Program-made: the position numbers and the translations under genes
In this document: piece by piece, positions 18,721-26,993 of the stretch
Layout of the letters: each line of letters starts with the position of its first letter
Numbering within the stretch: position 1 is the first letter of the stretch
Source: Clostridium tagluense
GTDB lineage: Bacteria; Bacillota; Clostridia; Clostridiales; Clostridiaceae
Length of the DNA: 64,000 nucleotides
Assembly (NCBI RefSeq): GCF_003865095.1
Contig: NZ_BHYK01000005.1
Coordinates: forward strand, 62,001-126,000
Direction of reading: 5' to 3'
The notes under the pieces: generated by a model
Told to the model about the DNA's origin: nothing
Database searches by the model: none
Seen by the model: the letters and a program-made list of their open reading frames with translations, nothing else

Positions 18721-18744
18721 ATGACTTGTGAGCAGGGTGATTAA

Positions 18745-19092
18745 ATGGAAAAAAGATTTGAAATTTCCCTATTATTTGATTTTTATGGTGAATTGCTTAC
18801 TGAAAAGCAAAGAGATGTAATGGATTTATATTTTAATAATGATTTGTCTCTATCAGAAATAGCAGAGATAAACAATACTAGTAGGCAGGCCACTCATGAT
18901 ACAATTAAAACATGTGAAAAAGTGCTTTTAGTATATGAAGAGAAATTAAAATTATTAAATAAAGACCATAAACTAAAAGAAACTTTAAAAAACATTATAT
19001 TAGAATTAGATAATTTACAAATTGATATAAAAGATGAAAAAATGCATCAGCTTATATATGATATAAAAGCTCAGATTAGTGAAAACATTTAG
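18745..19092 (+). CDS. ylxM: SRP-associated helix-turn-helix protein YlxM
   Basis: YlxM is a small protein always found before ffh in Firmicutes; in Streptococcus it modulates SRP GTPase activity. The 115 residues open with EISLLFDFYGELLTEKQRDVMDLYF and contain a sigma-70 region 4-like helix-turn-helix, LSLSEIAEINNTSRQATHDTIK. The gene has its own strong promoter. ffh begins 10 bases after its stop. Confidence 0.95.
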   Translation: MEKRFEISLLFDFYGELLTEKQRDVMDLYFNNDLSLSEIAEINNTSRQATHDTIKTCEKVLLVYEEKLKLLNKDHKLKETLKNIILELDNLQIDIKDEKMHQLIYDIKAQISENI

Positions 19093-19102
19093 GAGGTTTA
19101 TT

Positions 19103-20452
19103 ATGGCTTTTGAAGGATTATCTTCTAAGTTACAAGATACCATAAAAAAATTAAAAGGTAAGGGTAAGCTTTCCGAAAAAGATATTAAAGAAGCTATGAG
19201 AGAAGTAAAATTAGCATTGCTTGAGGCAGATGTTAATTATAAAGTAGTTAAGGATTTTGTGAAAAATGTTAGTGAAAAGTGTTTAGGTAATGGAGTGTTA
19301 GAAAGCTTAACACCTGGGCAACAGGTTATCAAAATTGTTAATGATGAGTTAACTAATTTAATGGGTAATGCAGAAAGTAAATTAGAGTTTTCTGTAAATG
19401 GATTAACAGTAATAATGCTGGTAGGTCTTCAAGGTGCTGGTAAAACTACAATGGGTGGAAAACTTGCTCTTTCATTGAAAAAGAAAAACAAAAAACCACT
19501 ATTAGTTGCCTGCGATGTATATAGACCAGCTGCAATTAAACAATTGCAAGTAGTAGGAAAGCAAATTGATATTCCGGTATTTACTATGGGAGATAAGGTT
19601 AGTCCTGTAGATATAGCAAAAGCGTCCTTAGCATTTGCCAAGGATAATGGTAATAATGTAGTTATAATAGATACAGCAGGAAGACTTCATATAGATGAAA
19701 ATTTAATGGAAGAACTTCAAAATATAAAATCCAGTGTGCAGCCAAGTGAAATAATGCTTGTTGTAGATTCTATGACAGGACAAGATGCAGTTAATGTAGC
19801 AGAAAGTTTTAACTCGCAGCTAGATATAACTGGAGTGATTTTGACTAAATTAGATGGAGATACAAGAGGCGGAGCAGCGTTATCTATTAAAGCAATGACT
19901 GGCAAATCTATAAAATTTGTTGGTGTTGGTGAAAAAATGAATGATTTAGAAGTTTTTTACCCAGATAGAATGGCATCAAGGATACTTGGTATGGGTGATG
20001 TACTTTCATTAATAGAAAAGGCACAGCAAGCTATAAATGAAGATGAAGCAAAAGAACTTGGAAATAGAATGCTTTCTCAAGAATTTAATTTAGATGACTA
20101 TTTAGCAATGATACAGCAGATGAAAAAGCTTGGACCATTAAACAAGATACTTGAAATGATGCCAGGTGCTAATAAAAAAGAATTGCAGGGTCTAGATTTG
20201 TCCAAAAGCGAAAAGGACATGGGAAAAGTTGAAGCTATTATAAAATCAATGACTTCATCAGAAAGAAAACATCCTAGTATGATTAGTAGCTCTTCTTCTA
20301 GAAAAAAGAGAATTGCAAATGGGTCAGGAACTTTGGTACAACAGGTAAATAAGTTGTTGAAGGATTTTGAAATGGCGAAAAAAATGATGAAGCAAGCAAA
20401 AGGATTCCAAAAGCCTGGTAAAAAAGGTTTATTTGGTAAAATGCCTTTTTAA
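19103..20452 (+). CDS. ffh: Signal recognition particle protein Ffh
   Basis: Ffh is the GTPase of the SRP that binds signal sequences and 4.5S/6S RNA. The N and G domains show [15 protein letters not shown] (about residue 107), [24 protein letters not shown] and [14 protein letters not shown]; the Met-rich M domain runs from about residue 300 to the end ([24 protein letters not shown]). The frame is open from 19079 inside ylxM, but TTAGGAGG at 19091-19097 points to the ATG at 19103 ([10 protein letters not shown]), giving 449 residues and no overlap. Confidence 0.97.
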   Translation: MAFEGLSSKLQDTIKKLKGKGKLSEKDIKEAMREVKLALLEADVNYKVVKDFVKNVSEKCLGNGVLESLTPGQQVIKIVNDELTNLMGNAESKLEFSVNGLTVIMLVGLQGAGKTTMGGKLALSLKKKNKKPLLVACDVYRPAAIKQLQVVGKQIDIPVFTMGDKVSPVDIAKASLAFAKDNGNNVVIIDTAGRLHIDENLMEELQNIKSSVQPSEIMLVVDSMTGQDAVNVAESFNSQLDITGVILTKLDGDTRGGAALSIKAMTGKSIKFVGVGEKMNDLEVFYPDRMASRILGMGDVLSLIEKAQQAINEDEAKELGNRMLSQEFNLDDYLAMIQQMKKLGPLNKILEMMPGANKKELQGLDLSKSEKDMGKVEAIIKSMTSSERKHPSMISSSSSRKKRIANGSGTLVQQVNKLLKDFEMAKKMMKQAKGFQKPGKKGLFGKMPF

Positions 20453-20495
20453 TAAAAAAACTTTGGTAGTGAATAAATTTAAGGAGGTGATATAC

Positions 20496-20738
20496 ATGGC
20501 AGTTAAAATAAGATTAAAAAGAATGGGCGCTAAACATGCTCCATTTTATAGAGTAGTAGTTGCAGATTCAAGAGCACCTAGAGATGGAAGATTTATCGAA
20601 GAAATAGGATACTATAACCCAACAACAGAGCCAACAACTATTAAAATTGATGTTGAAAAAGCAGCTAGTTGGATTAAGAATGGTGCACAACCTTCTGATA
20701 CAGTTAAAAGATTACTTAAAAAAATAGCAGTCAACTAG
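20496..20738 (+). CDS. rpsP: 30S ribosomal protein S16
   Basis: S16 is an early-binding small-subunit protein. The sequence [26 protein letters not shown] is diagnostic. The frame is open upstream to 20433, inside ffh, but AAGGAGGTGA at 20481-20490 fixes the ATG at 20496, giving 80 residues. It is followed 34 bases later by the KH-domain gene, and rimM and trmD come next: the widely conserved rpsP-khpA-rimM-trmD-rplS cluster. Confidence 0.98.
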   Translation: MAVKIRLKRMGAKHAPFYRVVVADSRAPRDGRFIEEIGYYNPTTEPTTIKIDVEKAASWIKNGAQPSDTVKRLLKKIAVN

Positions 20739-20772
20739 AAAAGTTTGTAAGTAATGAATGGAGGAGTTTTCC

Positions 20773-21000
20773 ATGAAACAGTTACTTGAAGTATTGGCAA
20801 AGTCTTTAGTTGATAAACCAGAAATGGTAGTAGTAAACGAAGTAGCACATGAGCATACAGTAGTTCTTGAATTATCTGTTGCTCATGAGGATATGGGGAA
20901 AGTTATAGGGAAACAAGGTAGAATAGCTAAAGCTATTAGAACTGTTGTAAAGGCAGCTGCTGTTAAAGAAAACAAAAAAGTAGTTGTTGAAATAAAGTAA
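20773..21000 (+). CDS. khpA: KH-domain RNA-binding protein KhpA
   Basis: KhpA is a small KH-domain RNA-binding protein which, with KhpB, affects cell division and mRNA levels in Gram-positive bacteria. The GxxG loop is seen as VIGKQGRIAKAIRTVV. The frame is open from 20758, but GGAGG at 20761-20765 precedes the ATG at 20773 (MKQLLEVLAKSLVDKP), giving 75 residues. It lies between rpsP and rimM as in most Firmicutes. A moderate hairpin follows. Confidence 0.93.
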   Translation: MKQLLEVLAKSLVDKPEMVVVNEVAHEHTVVLELSVAHEDMGKVIGKQGRIAKAIRTVVKAAAVKENKKVVVEIK

Positions 21001-21028
21001 GAGTTGGGTTCTGCCTAACTCTTATTTT
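21001..21028 (+). terminator. Hairpin after khpA
   Basis: Arms GAGTTGGG (21001-21008) and CCTAACTC (21014-21021) form eight pairs, one of them G-T, and are followed by TTATTTT. It begins at the base after the stop codon and is probably a weak terminator. Confidence 0.55.
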
Positions 21029-21079
21029 AATTAAATATTGGGCTTTATCTACAAGGAAAATTTAAATAAATAGGTTTTA

Positions 21080-21107
21080 TTGTTAAAATTATAGCTATTC
21101 ATATAAG
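21080..21107 (+). promoter_or_regulatory. Possible promoter of rimM-trmD
   Basis: TTGTTA (21080-21085) and TATAAG (21102-21107) are 16 bases apart, just upstream of rimM. The match is moderate. Confidence 0.35.
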
Positions 21108-21130
21108 CAATATTGAAAGGAGGGTTTTAA

Positions 21131-21622
21131 ATGAAAGATTTTATGAGTGTAGGTCAGATTGGTAAAACACATGGATTAAAAGGTGAAGTTAAGGTTTTTT
21201 CATTAACAGATTCGCTTGAAAGATTTAAAAAATTAAAAAGTGTGTATATTGATGGGGAAATTAGAAAAGTTGAAGGCTGTAAACTTCAAGCAGATAAAGC
21301 AATACTAAAAATTGAAGGTATAGACAGCATAGAACAGGCAGAATTATATAGAAACAAGTATTTGATGATTAGTCGTGAAGATGCTATTAAACTTCCGGAG
21401 GGTAGCTATTATGTAGCTGACCTTATAGATTGCAGTGTTTACGACTCAGAGGGAGAAGAACTAGGAAAAGTATTTGATGTTCTTCATACTCCAGGTAATG
21501 ATGTATATTGGGTTAAGGGAAATAAAGAAGTGCTTATTCCAGTACTTAAGGATATCGTGGTTAGTATAGATATTGATAAACGCGAGATAATAATTAAGCC
21601 AGTGAATGAATGGCAAGAATGA
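21131..21622 (+). CDS. rimM: Ribosome maturation factor RimM
   Basis: RimM binds S19 and helps mature the 30S head. The N-terminal domain begins [21 protein letters not shown] and the C-terminal PRC-barrel contains [11 protein letters not shown] and [19 protein letters not shown]. The length of 163 residues is normal. GAAAGGAGGG stands before the ATG. The stop codon overlaps the trmD start by four bases (ATGA at 21619-21622). Confidence 0.96.
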   Translation: MKDFMSVGQIGKTHGLKGEVKVFSLTDSLERFKKLKSVYIDGEIRKVEGCKLQADKAILKIEGIDSIEQAELYRNKYLMISREDAIKLPEGSYYVADLIDCSVYDSEGEELGKVFDVLHTPGNDVYWVKGNKEVLIPVLKDIVVSIDIDKREIIIKPVNEWQE

Positions 21623-22341
21623 AAATAGACATTTTAACTCTATTTCCTGAAATGTTTGAAATTTTCAACCAAAGTATTATTGGAAGAGCCATAGAGAAAA
21701 ATATACTGGATATTACACCTCATAATATTCGCGATTATGCCTTAAATAAGCACAAAAAAGTAGATGATTACCCTTATGGTGGTGGAGCAGGAATGGTAAT
21801 GCAAGCTCAACCACTAGTTGATAGTATTAAGGATGTCAAATTGCATAATGCTGGAAAGGTAATATTTTTGGGGCCAAGAGGGGTCACCTTTACTCAAGAA
21901 ATTGCAAAGCAGCTATGCGAGGAAAGTGAATTGATATTCATATGTGGCCATTACGAAGGTATTGATGAGAGAACCTATGATTATATAGATATGGAGCTAT
22001 CTCTGGGCGATTATGTTTTGACAGGTGGAGAAATGGCATGTATTCCTATAGTGGATAGCATTTGTAGGTTAATTCCAGGGGTATTATCTAGTAGTGAGAG
22101 TTATACAGAAGAATCTTTTTATGATGGAGTACTAGAATATCCTCAATATACAAGACCGGAATCTTTTGAGGGCATTCTGGTACCACAGGTATTGACCTCA
22201 GGACATCATGAAAACGTACGAAAGTGGAGAAGAGTGCAGTCACTTTTAATAACTAAAGAAAAAAGACCTGATATGTTTGAAAAGCTTAAACTTACCAAGG
22301 AAGATAAAAAACTATTAAGTGTGGAATTAGAAAAAAAGTAG
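21619..22341 (+). CDS. trmD: tRNA (guanine-37-N1)-methyltransferase TrmD
   Basis: TrmD methylates G37 next to the anticodon and so prevents +1 frameshifting. The deep trefoil-knot SAM site shows as [14 protein letters not shown]; other family motifs are [27 protein letters not shown] (as two adjoining parts) and [12 protein letters not shown]. An ATG at 21610 is in frame, but the ATG at 21619 gives the family N-terminus [13 protein letters not shown] and the ATGA overlap with rimM. It is 240 residues long. Confidence 0.96.
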   Translation: MKIDILTLFPEMFEIFNQSIIGRAIEKNILDITPHNIRDYALNKHKKVDDYPYGGGAGMVMQAQPLVDSIKDVKLHNAGKVIFLGPRGVTFTQEIAKQLCEESELIFICGHYEGIDERTYDYIDMELSLGDYVLTGGEMACIPIVDSICRLIPGVLSSSESYTEESFYDGVLEYPQYTRPESFEGILVPQVLTSGHHENVRKWRRVQSLLITKEKRPDMFEKLKLTKEDKKLLSVELEKK

Positions 22342-22413
22342 TATAAGCAACAAAGATTTATTTGAAATAAAATAAATAATATCATATATATGGGTATAAA
22401 AAATATTTTTATG

Positions 22414-22442
22414 TTGATATATATATATATATATGATAAAAT
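22414..22442 (+). promoter_or_regulatory. Promoter of rplS with a TA-repeat spacer
   Basis: TTGATA (22414-22419) and TAAAAT (22437-22442) are 17 bases apart, and most of the spacer is an alternating TA repeat (about 22417-22434). The predicted start near 22449 coincides with the beginning of the L19-type leader. Confidence 0.7.
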
Positions 22443-22443
22443 G

Positions 22444-22500
22444 TAGCTTGTGCTAGTACGGACGGTCCTCTGCCCATATTATAATGAGTATGAACGTCAC
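22444..22500 (+). ncRNA. L19-type ribosomal leader RNA
   Basis: The segment upstream of rplS contains GCTTGTGCTAG, CGGACGGTCCTCTGC and AATGAGTATGAACGTCAC. This order resembles the L19 leader described in Firmicutes, in which L19 is thought to bind its own mRNA. I recognise it by the CGGACGG-TCTCTGC core and its position 25-80 bases before the gene; no covariance search was run. Confidence 0.7.
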
Positions 22501-22525
22501 AATAAAATTTTAGGAGGGAATGCAC

Positions 22526-22873
22526 ATGTTAGAAATTATAAGAGAAATAGAAGCAGAACAAATTAGAACAGACTTACCGAAATTTGGTGCAGGTGATACT
22601 GTTAAGGTTCACATCAAAATCAGTGAAGGTAACAAAGAAAGAGTTCAAGTATTTGAAGGAACTGTTCTTAAAAGACAAAATGGCGGTTTAAGAGAAACTT
22701 TCACAGTAAGAAGAGTAGCATCTGGTGTTGGTGTTGAAAAAACATTCCCAGTAAACGCTCCAGTTATTGAGAAAATTGAAATCGTAAGATTAGGTAAAGT
22801 TAGAAGAGCTAAACTATTCTACTTAAGAGATAGAGTTGGTAAGGCTGCAAAAGTTAAAGAAAGAATGAGATAA
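22526..22873 (+). CDS. rplS: 50S ribosomal protein L19
   Basis: L19 sits at the interface of the two ribosomal subunits. The conserved [32 protein letters not shown] and [20 protein letters not shown] segments are present. An ATG at 22520 is in frame, but it is only 2 bases from GGAGG (22513-22517); the ATG at 22526 has the normal spacing and gives 115 residues. It follows the trmD gene after a leader with its own promoter and ends in a terminator. Confidence 0.97.
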   Translation: MLEIIREIEAEQIRTDLPKFGAGDTVKVHIKISEGNKERVQVFEGTVLKRQNGGLRETFTVRRVASGVGVEKTFPVNAPVIEKIEIVRLGKVRRAKLFYLRDRVGKAAKVKERMR

Positions 22874-22878
22874 AATTG

Positions 22879-22899
22879 GGGGCTGCAGAGTCCCTTTTT
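22879..22899 (+). terminator. Terminator after rplS
   Basis: GGGGCT (22879-22884) and AGTCCC (22889-22894) form six pairs with one G-T around a GCAG loop, followed by TTTTT. Confidence 0.7.
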
Positions 22900-22976
22900 A
22901 TTTTTAAGCTACTTTAAGAAGGAAGAGCCTTTATAAGGCTTTATCCATTAAATAGTATGGAAAGGATTTGATAAGC

Positions 22977-23828
22977 ATGAGTATGACCATAAATTGGTTT
23001 CCAGGTCATATGGCGAAAACAAGAAGACAAATTCAAGAGAGTTTAAAACTTGTTGATGCTGTAATAGAAATTAGAGATGCAAGAATAGTTAAATCAAGTG
23101 CCAATCCACAAATTGATGAGATTTGTAAAGATAAGCCTAGAGTCATTTTATTAAACAAAAGTGATTTAGCTGAAGATAAAGTAACTAAAGAATGGATTAA
23201 AAATCTTACAACTGATACTGTAAAACCATTGGCTGTAAATAGTATTACAGGTGAAGGGTTAAAAAGTATAAAGCCTATTCTTGATGAATTATTAAAAGAA
23301 AAGCAAGATAGACAGAGAAAAAAAGGATTAGTTAATATAGTTACTAGAGTTATGGTAGTTGGTATACCTAATGTTGGTAAATCTTCTTTTATAAATAAGT
23401 TGGCCAAAAACAATATTGCTAAAACTGGCGATAGACCAGGGGTTACTAAAAGTAAGCAATGGATAAAAACTAGCTTAGGCATAGAACTAATGGATACTCC
23501 AGGAGTATTATGGCCTAGATTTGAAGATGAAGAAGTTGGGCTTAATTTAGCATTTACAGGAGCTATAAAAGATGAAATTATGGATATTGAGGAATTAGCC
23601 CTTAGATTAATTGAAAGACTTCAGACCAATAATGCACAAAGATTAATGGAAAGATATAAACTTTCAGAAATCATGGAGAATCCACTAGACAATATGGATA
23701 ACATAGGGAAAAAAAGAGGAGCTGTAATTTCTGGGGGTAACATTGACTATAATAGGATAGCGGTTATGCTTTTAGATGAATTTAGAGGCGGAAAATTAGG
23801 TGCTATATCTCTAGAAAGAGTAAAATAA
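22977..23828 (+). CDS. rbgA: Ribosome biogenesis GTPase RbgA (YlqF)
   Basis: RbgA is a circularly permuted GTPase required for late 50S assembly in Bacillus. G motifs occur in permuted order: LLNKSDL (G4, about residue 57), then GIPNVGKSSFINKL (G1, about 128) and DTPGVLWPRF (G3). The N-terminal INWFPGHMAKTRR is diagnostic. The frame opens at TTG 22968, but the ribosome binding site fits the ATG at 22977 better; the ATG at 22983 is a second option. It is about 283 residues long. rplS-rbgA-rnhB is a conserved order. Confidence 0.95.
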   Translation: MSMTINWFPGHMAKTRRQIQESLKLVDAVIEIRDARIVKSSANPQIDEICKDKPRVILLNKSDLAEDKVTKEWIKNLTTDTVKPLAVNSITGEGLKSIKPILDELLKEKQDRQRKKGLVNIVTRVMVVGIPNVGKSSFINKLAKNNIAKTGDRPGVTKSKQWIKTSLGIELMDTPGVLWPRFEDEEVGLNLAFTGAIKDEIMDIEELALRLIERLQTNNAQRLMERYKLSEIMENPLDNMDNIGKKRGAVISGGNIDYNRIAVMLLDEFRGGKLGAISLERVK

Positions 23829-23881
23829 GTTTAAAATATTTTATAAGGATAATCACATTTAATTTTAAATTTATTAAATAT

Positions 23882-23959
23882 ACAACTTTCTGTTTAAAAG
23901 TAGATTACGAGCATTAATTGCTATCTACTTGTAAAAATAACGGAAGGTTGTCTTTTTTT
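23882..23959 (+). terminator. Long nested hairpin terminator after rbgA
   Basis: Outer arms of 13 pairs with two G-T pairs (23882-23894 and 23939-23951) enclose a second perfect stem AAGTAGAT/ATCTACTT (23898-23905, 23923-23930) and an inner AGCA/TGCT. A run of T follows at 23953-23959. The hairpin is about 70 bases, much longer than ordinary terminators. Confidence 0.7.
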
Positions 23960-23975
23960 AGGATTAATCTAGATA
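23948..23975 (+). promoter_or_regulatory. Possible promoter of rnhB
   Basis: TTGTCT (23948-23953) and TAGATA (23970-23975) with a 16-base spacer would start transcription near 23982, at the beginning of the repeated 50-base leader element. Confidence 0.35.
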
Positions 23976-23978
23976 AGT

Positions 23979-24028
23979 TAATATTGCAGCTTGGAAGAAG
24001 ATAGACAGCTGCACATGTCATGATTTAA
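23979..24028 (+). other. 50-base leader element, copy A (before rnhB)
   Basis: This segment matches the leader of dxr (36569-36618) at 41 of 50 positions without gaps. It contains GAAGAAGATA and ends ATGATTTAA. GCAGCT (23986-23991) can pair with AGCTGC (24007-24012). It ends just before the rnhB ribosome binding site AAGGAG. I do not recognise it as a known riboswitch or leader; RNA structure is inferred only. Confidence 0.6.
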
Positions 24029-24040
24029 GGAGAAAATGTA

Positions 24041-24850
24041 ATGGAGTTTAATATTGATTTTTCAAACATGAGCTATAGTGAAATTCACAATTATGTATTA
24101 AAAATTGAAAACGATATCAATAGAGAAAGTATAATAAAAATGTTATTACAAGACGGTAGGAAAACCGTTCAAAAACTAGGTGACAAAATGTATAAAAGCA
24201 TTGAGTTAAAAGAAAAGGAAATTCAGCGAGTAAAAAAAATGTACGAATTCGATAAAAATTTTGGAAACTATAAATACATTGCTGGGGTTGATGAAGTGGG
24301 ACGAGGTCCTCTAGCTGGCCCTATAGTAGCAGCGGCTGTAATATTAGATTTAAAGGCAAATGGGTCCAGTGATTTAATCCTAAGAGCAAACGATTCTAAA
24401 AAATTATCAATAGCTTGCAGAAAAGAACTATCATATATTATTAAAGAAAAAGCCTTAGCCTATAAAATTATTGCTATTGATAATAAAATTATTGATGAAA
24501 AGGGTGTTGGATTTTGTAATAATCAAGTGTTTTTAGACTGCTGTGAGGAGATTTCTATTGTGCCTGATTTAGTTTTATTAGATGGATACAAAATAAAAAA
24601 CTTTTCTAGTTTAAATGAGTTTGTGATAAAAGGAGATACTAAAAGTATAAGTATCGCTTGTGCTTCTATAATTGCAAAAGTATACAGAGATGAACTGATG
24701 CTAAAGTATCATGAGGAGTATCCTAATTATGGTTTTGACAGAAATGTTGGATATGGTACACAGGAACATGTGCTTGCAATAAAAAAATATGGAACTACTC
24801 CAATACATAGAAAAAGTTTTTTGAGAAACATACTAGAAAATAATAATTAA
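24041..24850 (+). CDS. rnhB: Ribonuclease HII
   Basis: RNase HII removes ribonucleotides and RNA primers from RNA-DNA hybrids. The catalytic signature YIAGVDEVGRGPLAGPIVAA begins near residue 79, with Asp and Glu metal ligands; LLDGYKIKN and IACASIIAKVYRDELM follow. The 269-residue form has the N-terminal extension of about 70 residues usual in clostridia and bacilli. AAGGAG stands before the ATG. Confidence 0.96.
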   Translation: MEFNIDFSNMSYSEIHNYVLKIENDINRESIIKMLLQDGRKTVQKLGDKMYKSIELKEKEIQRVKKMYEFDKNFGNYKYIAGVDEVGRGPLAGPIVAAAVILDLKANGSSDLILRANDSKKLSIACRKELSYIIKEKALAYKIIAIDNKIIDEKGVGFCNNQVFLDCCEEISIVPDLVLLDGYKIKNFSSLNEFVIKGDTKSISIACASIIAKVYRDELMLKYHEEYPNYGFDRNVGYGTQEHVLAIKKYGTTPIHRKSFLRNILENNN

Positions 24851-24860
24851 CGGAAAATTT

Positions 24861-24901
24861 ACAAAGGTACTTTTAAATTACAAAAGTGCCTTTGTTTTTT
24901 T
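24861..24901. terminator. Shared terminator between rnhB and yraN
   Basis: Fourteen pairs with one G-T (24861-24874 with 24882-24895) close a seven-base loop and are followed by T on the plus strand. A-rich flanks give T on the minus strand as well. It lies between two convergent genes and probably serves both. Confidence 0.8.
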
Positions 24902-24903
24902 GC

Positions 24904-25278
24904 CTAAAATCCTAATTGAAAAGCATCCTGGATATGATTAACTGAAAAATTATTATTATCATGACTCAGTAAGACTTCTATAACATCAAATCTAAAATTA
25001 CAGTCAATAATATTTTTTCTTAAAATATATACCTCGGCCGTTTTATGAATTTTATGCTGCTTTGAAAAAGTGACTGATTCAGCGGGCACACCAAAATTCG
25101 TTGCATATCTAGTTTTGACTTCTATAAAACAAATGTAACCTTTATTTGTTGCTATTAGGTCTATTTCACCACATTTACATCTGAAATTTTTTTCTAAAAT
25201 TCTATATCCTAAATTTTTTAAATAATTTTCTGATATACCTTCACCAAGTGATCCGATATCTTTATTGAAAGCCTTCAT
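24904..25278 (-). CDS. yraN: UPF0102 family protein YraN
   Basis: A 124-residue protein of the YraN/UPF0102 family with a Holliday-junction-resolvase-like endonuclease fold. The expected E...D...ExK active-site pattern is visible as GEIDLIA and FIEVKTR. The exact biological role is unknown. GGAAGGGTG stands upstream of the ATG on the minus strand. It is the third minus-strand gene of the window and is convergent with rnhB; yraN beside rnhB is a common clostridial arrangement. Confidence 0.92.
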   Translation of the reverse strand: MKAFNKDIGSLGEGISENYLKNLGYRILEKNFRCKCGEIDLIATNKGYICFIEVKTRYATNFGVPAESVTFSKQHKIHKTAEVYILRKNIIDCNFRFDVIEVLLSHDNNNFSVNHIQDAFQLGF

Positions 25279-25434
25279 GAATAAAACACCCTTCCATAAG
25301 CTTATTAATGCACATACTAATAATTATGTACATAAAATTAAAAATTAATGTAAATTTAATTTAATATTAAGTTTACTGAGTTTTATTTTGTCAATAATTA
25401 TGTAATAACAAATAATAAGGGTGAAGGTGATAAT

Positions 25435-26958
25435 ATGGCAATACAAATTATGTCTGCTGCATTTACAGGAATTAAAGGAGTTTTAGTTACAGTTGAAATT
25501 GATATTACTCGCGGACTCCCTGCGCTAAACATTGTTGGTCTTGCAGATGTTTCAGTTAAAGAATCAAAAGAACGAGTACGATCTGCAATACTAAATTCAG
25601 GCTTTGATTTCCCGGTAAATAGAATAACTATAAATTTAGCACCAGCGGACCTCAAAAAAGAAGGTTCTCTATTTGATTTACCAATAGCTATAGGTATCCT
25701 GCTAGCAACTAAACAAATAATAGTTAATGATATAAATGATTATCTTTTTATAGGTGAATTATCACTATCAGGTGAACTTAAAAAAGTAAGAGGTTCATTA
25801 CCGGTAGTCATGGAGGGGATAGAAAATAAAATTGAAAAGTTTATAGTTCCGACGAATAATGCAAAAGAATGTAGTCTTGTTAAAACTGCAAAGATATTTC
25901 CTTTAGATAATTTAAAGCAAGTAGTGGATTTTTTAAATTATAAGGATTTAATGCCTTATAAGCAGTGCAGGGATTTAGAGATATTAATTAATGAAGAGTT
26001 AGATTATGAGGATGTTATGGGGCAAGAGAGTTCAAAACGTGCCATTGAAGTAGCTGCGGCTGGAGGTCATAATTTGCTTATGTATGGACCGCCAGGTTCC
26101 GGAAAATCAATGATGGCAAAGCGGATTCCCACTATATTACCATCCCTAAGTCAAGAGGAGTCACTGGAGGTTACTAAAATTTATAGTGTTTCTGGAAAGC
26201 TTGATGGTAATTGTGGCATCATTTTGCAAAGACCTTTTAGAAACCCTCATCATACTATATCACGGATTGCTTTAGTTGGTGGTGGAAATAAAATAATACC
26301 TGGAGAAATATCTTTAGCACATAAAGGGGTATTGTTTTTAGATGAAATATTAGAGTTTAAAAAGAGTGTAATAGAAATATTAAGGCAGCCTCTAGAGGAG
26401 AGAAAAATCACTATTTCGAGGCATAACGGAACTGTTGAATACCCATCAAATTTTATGTTTGTAAGTGCTTTAAATCCATGCCCTTGTGGATATTACGGCT
26501 CTTATGAAAAGCAATGTAGTTGTAGTGATTATGAAAGGCGAAGGTATTTGAGTAAACTGAGTGGACCCTTACTGGACCGCATTGATATTTTTACAGCAGT
26601 GAATCTTTTGCCCTATAATAAAATAGCGGGTGTAGAAAGTAGCGAAAAATCTGTGATTATAAAAAAAAGAGTTGAAGCAGCAAGAAAAATCCAAGAAAAA
26701 AGATTTAGCCAGGATGTAATTCATTGTAATGCAGAAATGGGTCAAAAACTAATTAAAAAATACTGTCATTTAGATAACAGTGTTAGTAAAATCATGGAAC
26801 TTATGTATGATAAATTCAATCTAAGTTCAAGGGCGTATTCTAGAATTCTTAAGGTAGCTAGGACTATTGCAGATTTGGATAGCAGTAAAAATATTTTAGA
26901 TATACATATCATTGAAGCTATGCAATACAGAAAATTTATAGATGAGAGAATAATTTAA
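25435..26958 (+). CDS. YifB/ComM-family Mg-chelatase-like AAA ATPase
   Basis: A 507-residue protein of the YifB/ComM family. The N-terminal Lon-protease-like domain (about 1-180) lacks an evident active serine-lysine dyad; the AAA core has GPPGSGKSMMAKR near residue 218, Walker B GVLFLDEILEF near 302 and an arginine-rich C-terminal lid. Two Cys pairs (CPCGYYG...CSC) lie near 350. ComM in Haemophilus is a branch-migrating helicase acting in natural transformation; whether this protein does the same is inferred. dprA follows after 35 bases. Confidence 0.92.
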   Translation: MAIQIMSAAFTGIKGVLVTVEIDITRGLPALNIVGLADVSVKESKERVRSAILNSGFDFPVNRITINLAPADLKKEGSLFDLPIAIGILLATKQIIVNDINDYLFIGELSLSGELKKVRGSLPVVMEGIENKIEKFIVPTNNAKECSLVKTAKIFPLDNLKQVVDFLNYKDLMPYKQCRDLEILINEELDYEDVMGQESSKRAIEVAAAGGHNLLMYGPPGSGKSMMAKRIPTILPSLSQEESLEVTKIYSVSGKLDGNCGIILQRPFRNPHHTISRIALVGGGNKIIPGEISLAHKGVLFLDEILEFKKSVIEILRQPLEERKITISRHNGTVEYPSNFMFVSALNPCPCGYYGSYEKQCSCSDYERRRYLSKLSGPLLDRIDIFTAVNLLPYNKIAGVESSEKSVIIKKRVEAARKIQEKRFSQDVIHCNAEMGQKLIKKYCHLDNSVSKIMELMYDKFNLSSRAYSRILKVARTIADLDSSKNILDIHIIEAMQYRKFIDERII

Positions 26959-26993
26959 TTAATAAAAAATTAATATACTGGAGGTATAATGAT

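Noticed and set aside
23033-23482. A 149-codon minus-strand open frame inside rbgA
   Set aside because: Shadow of a well-recognised GTPase gene on the other strand; composition is low complexity and hydrophobic as expected for such shadows.
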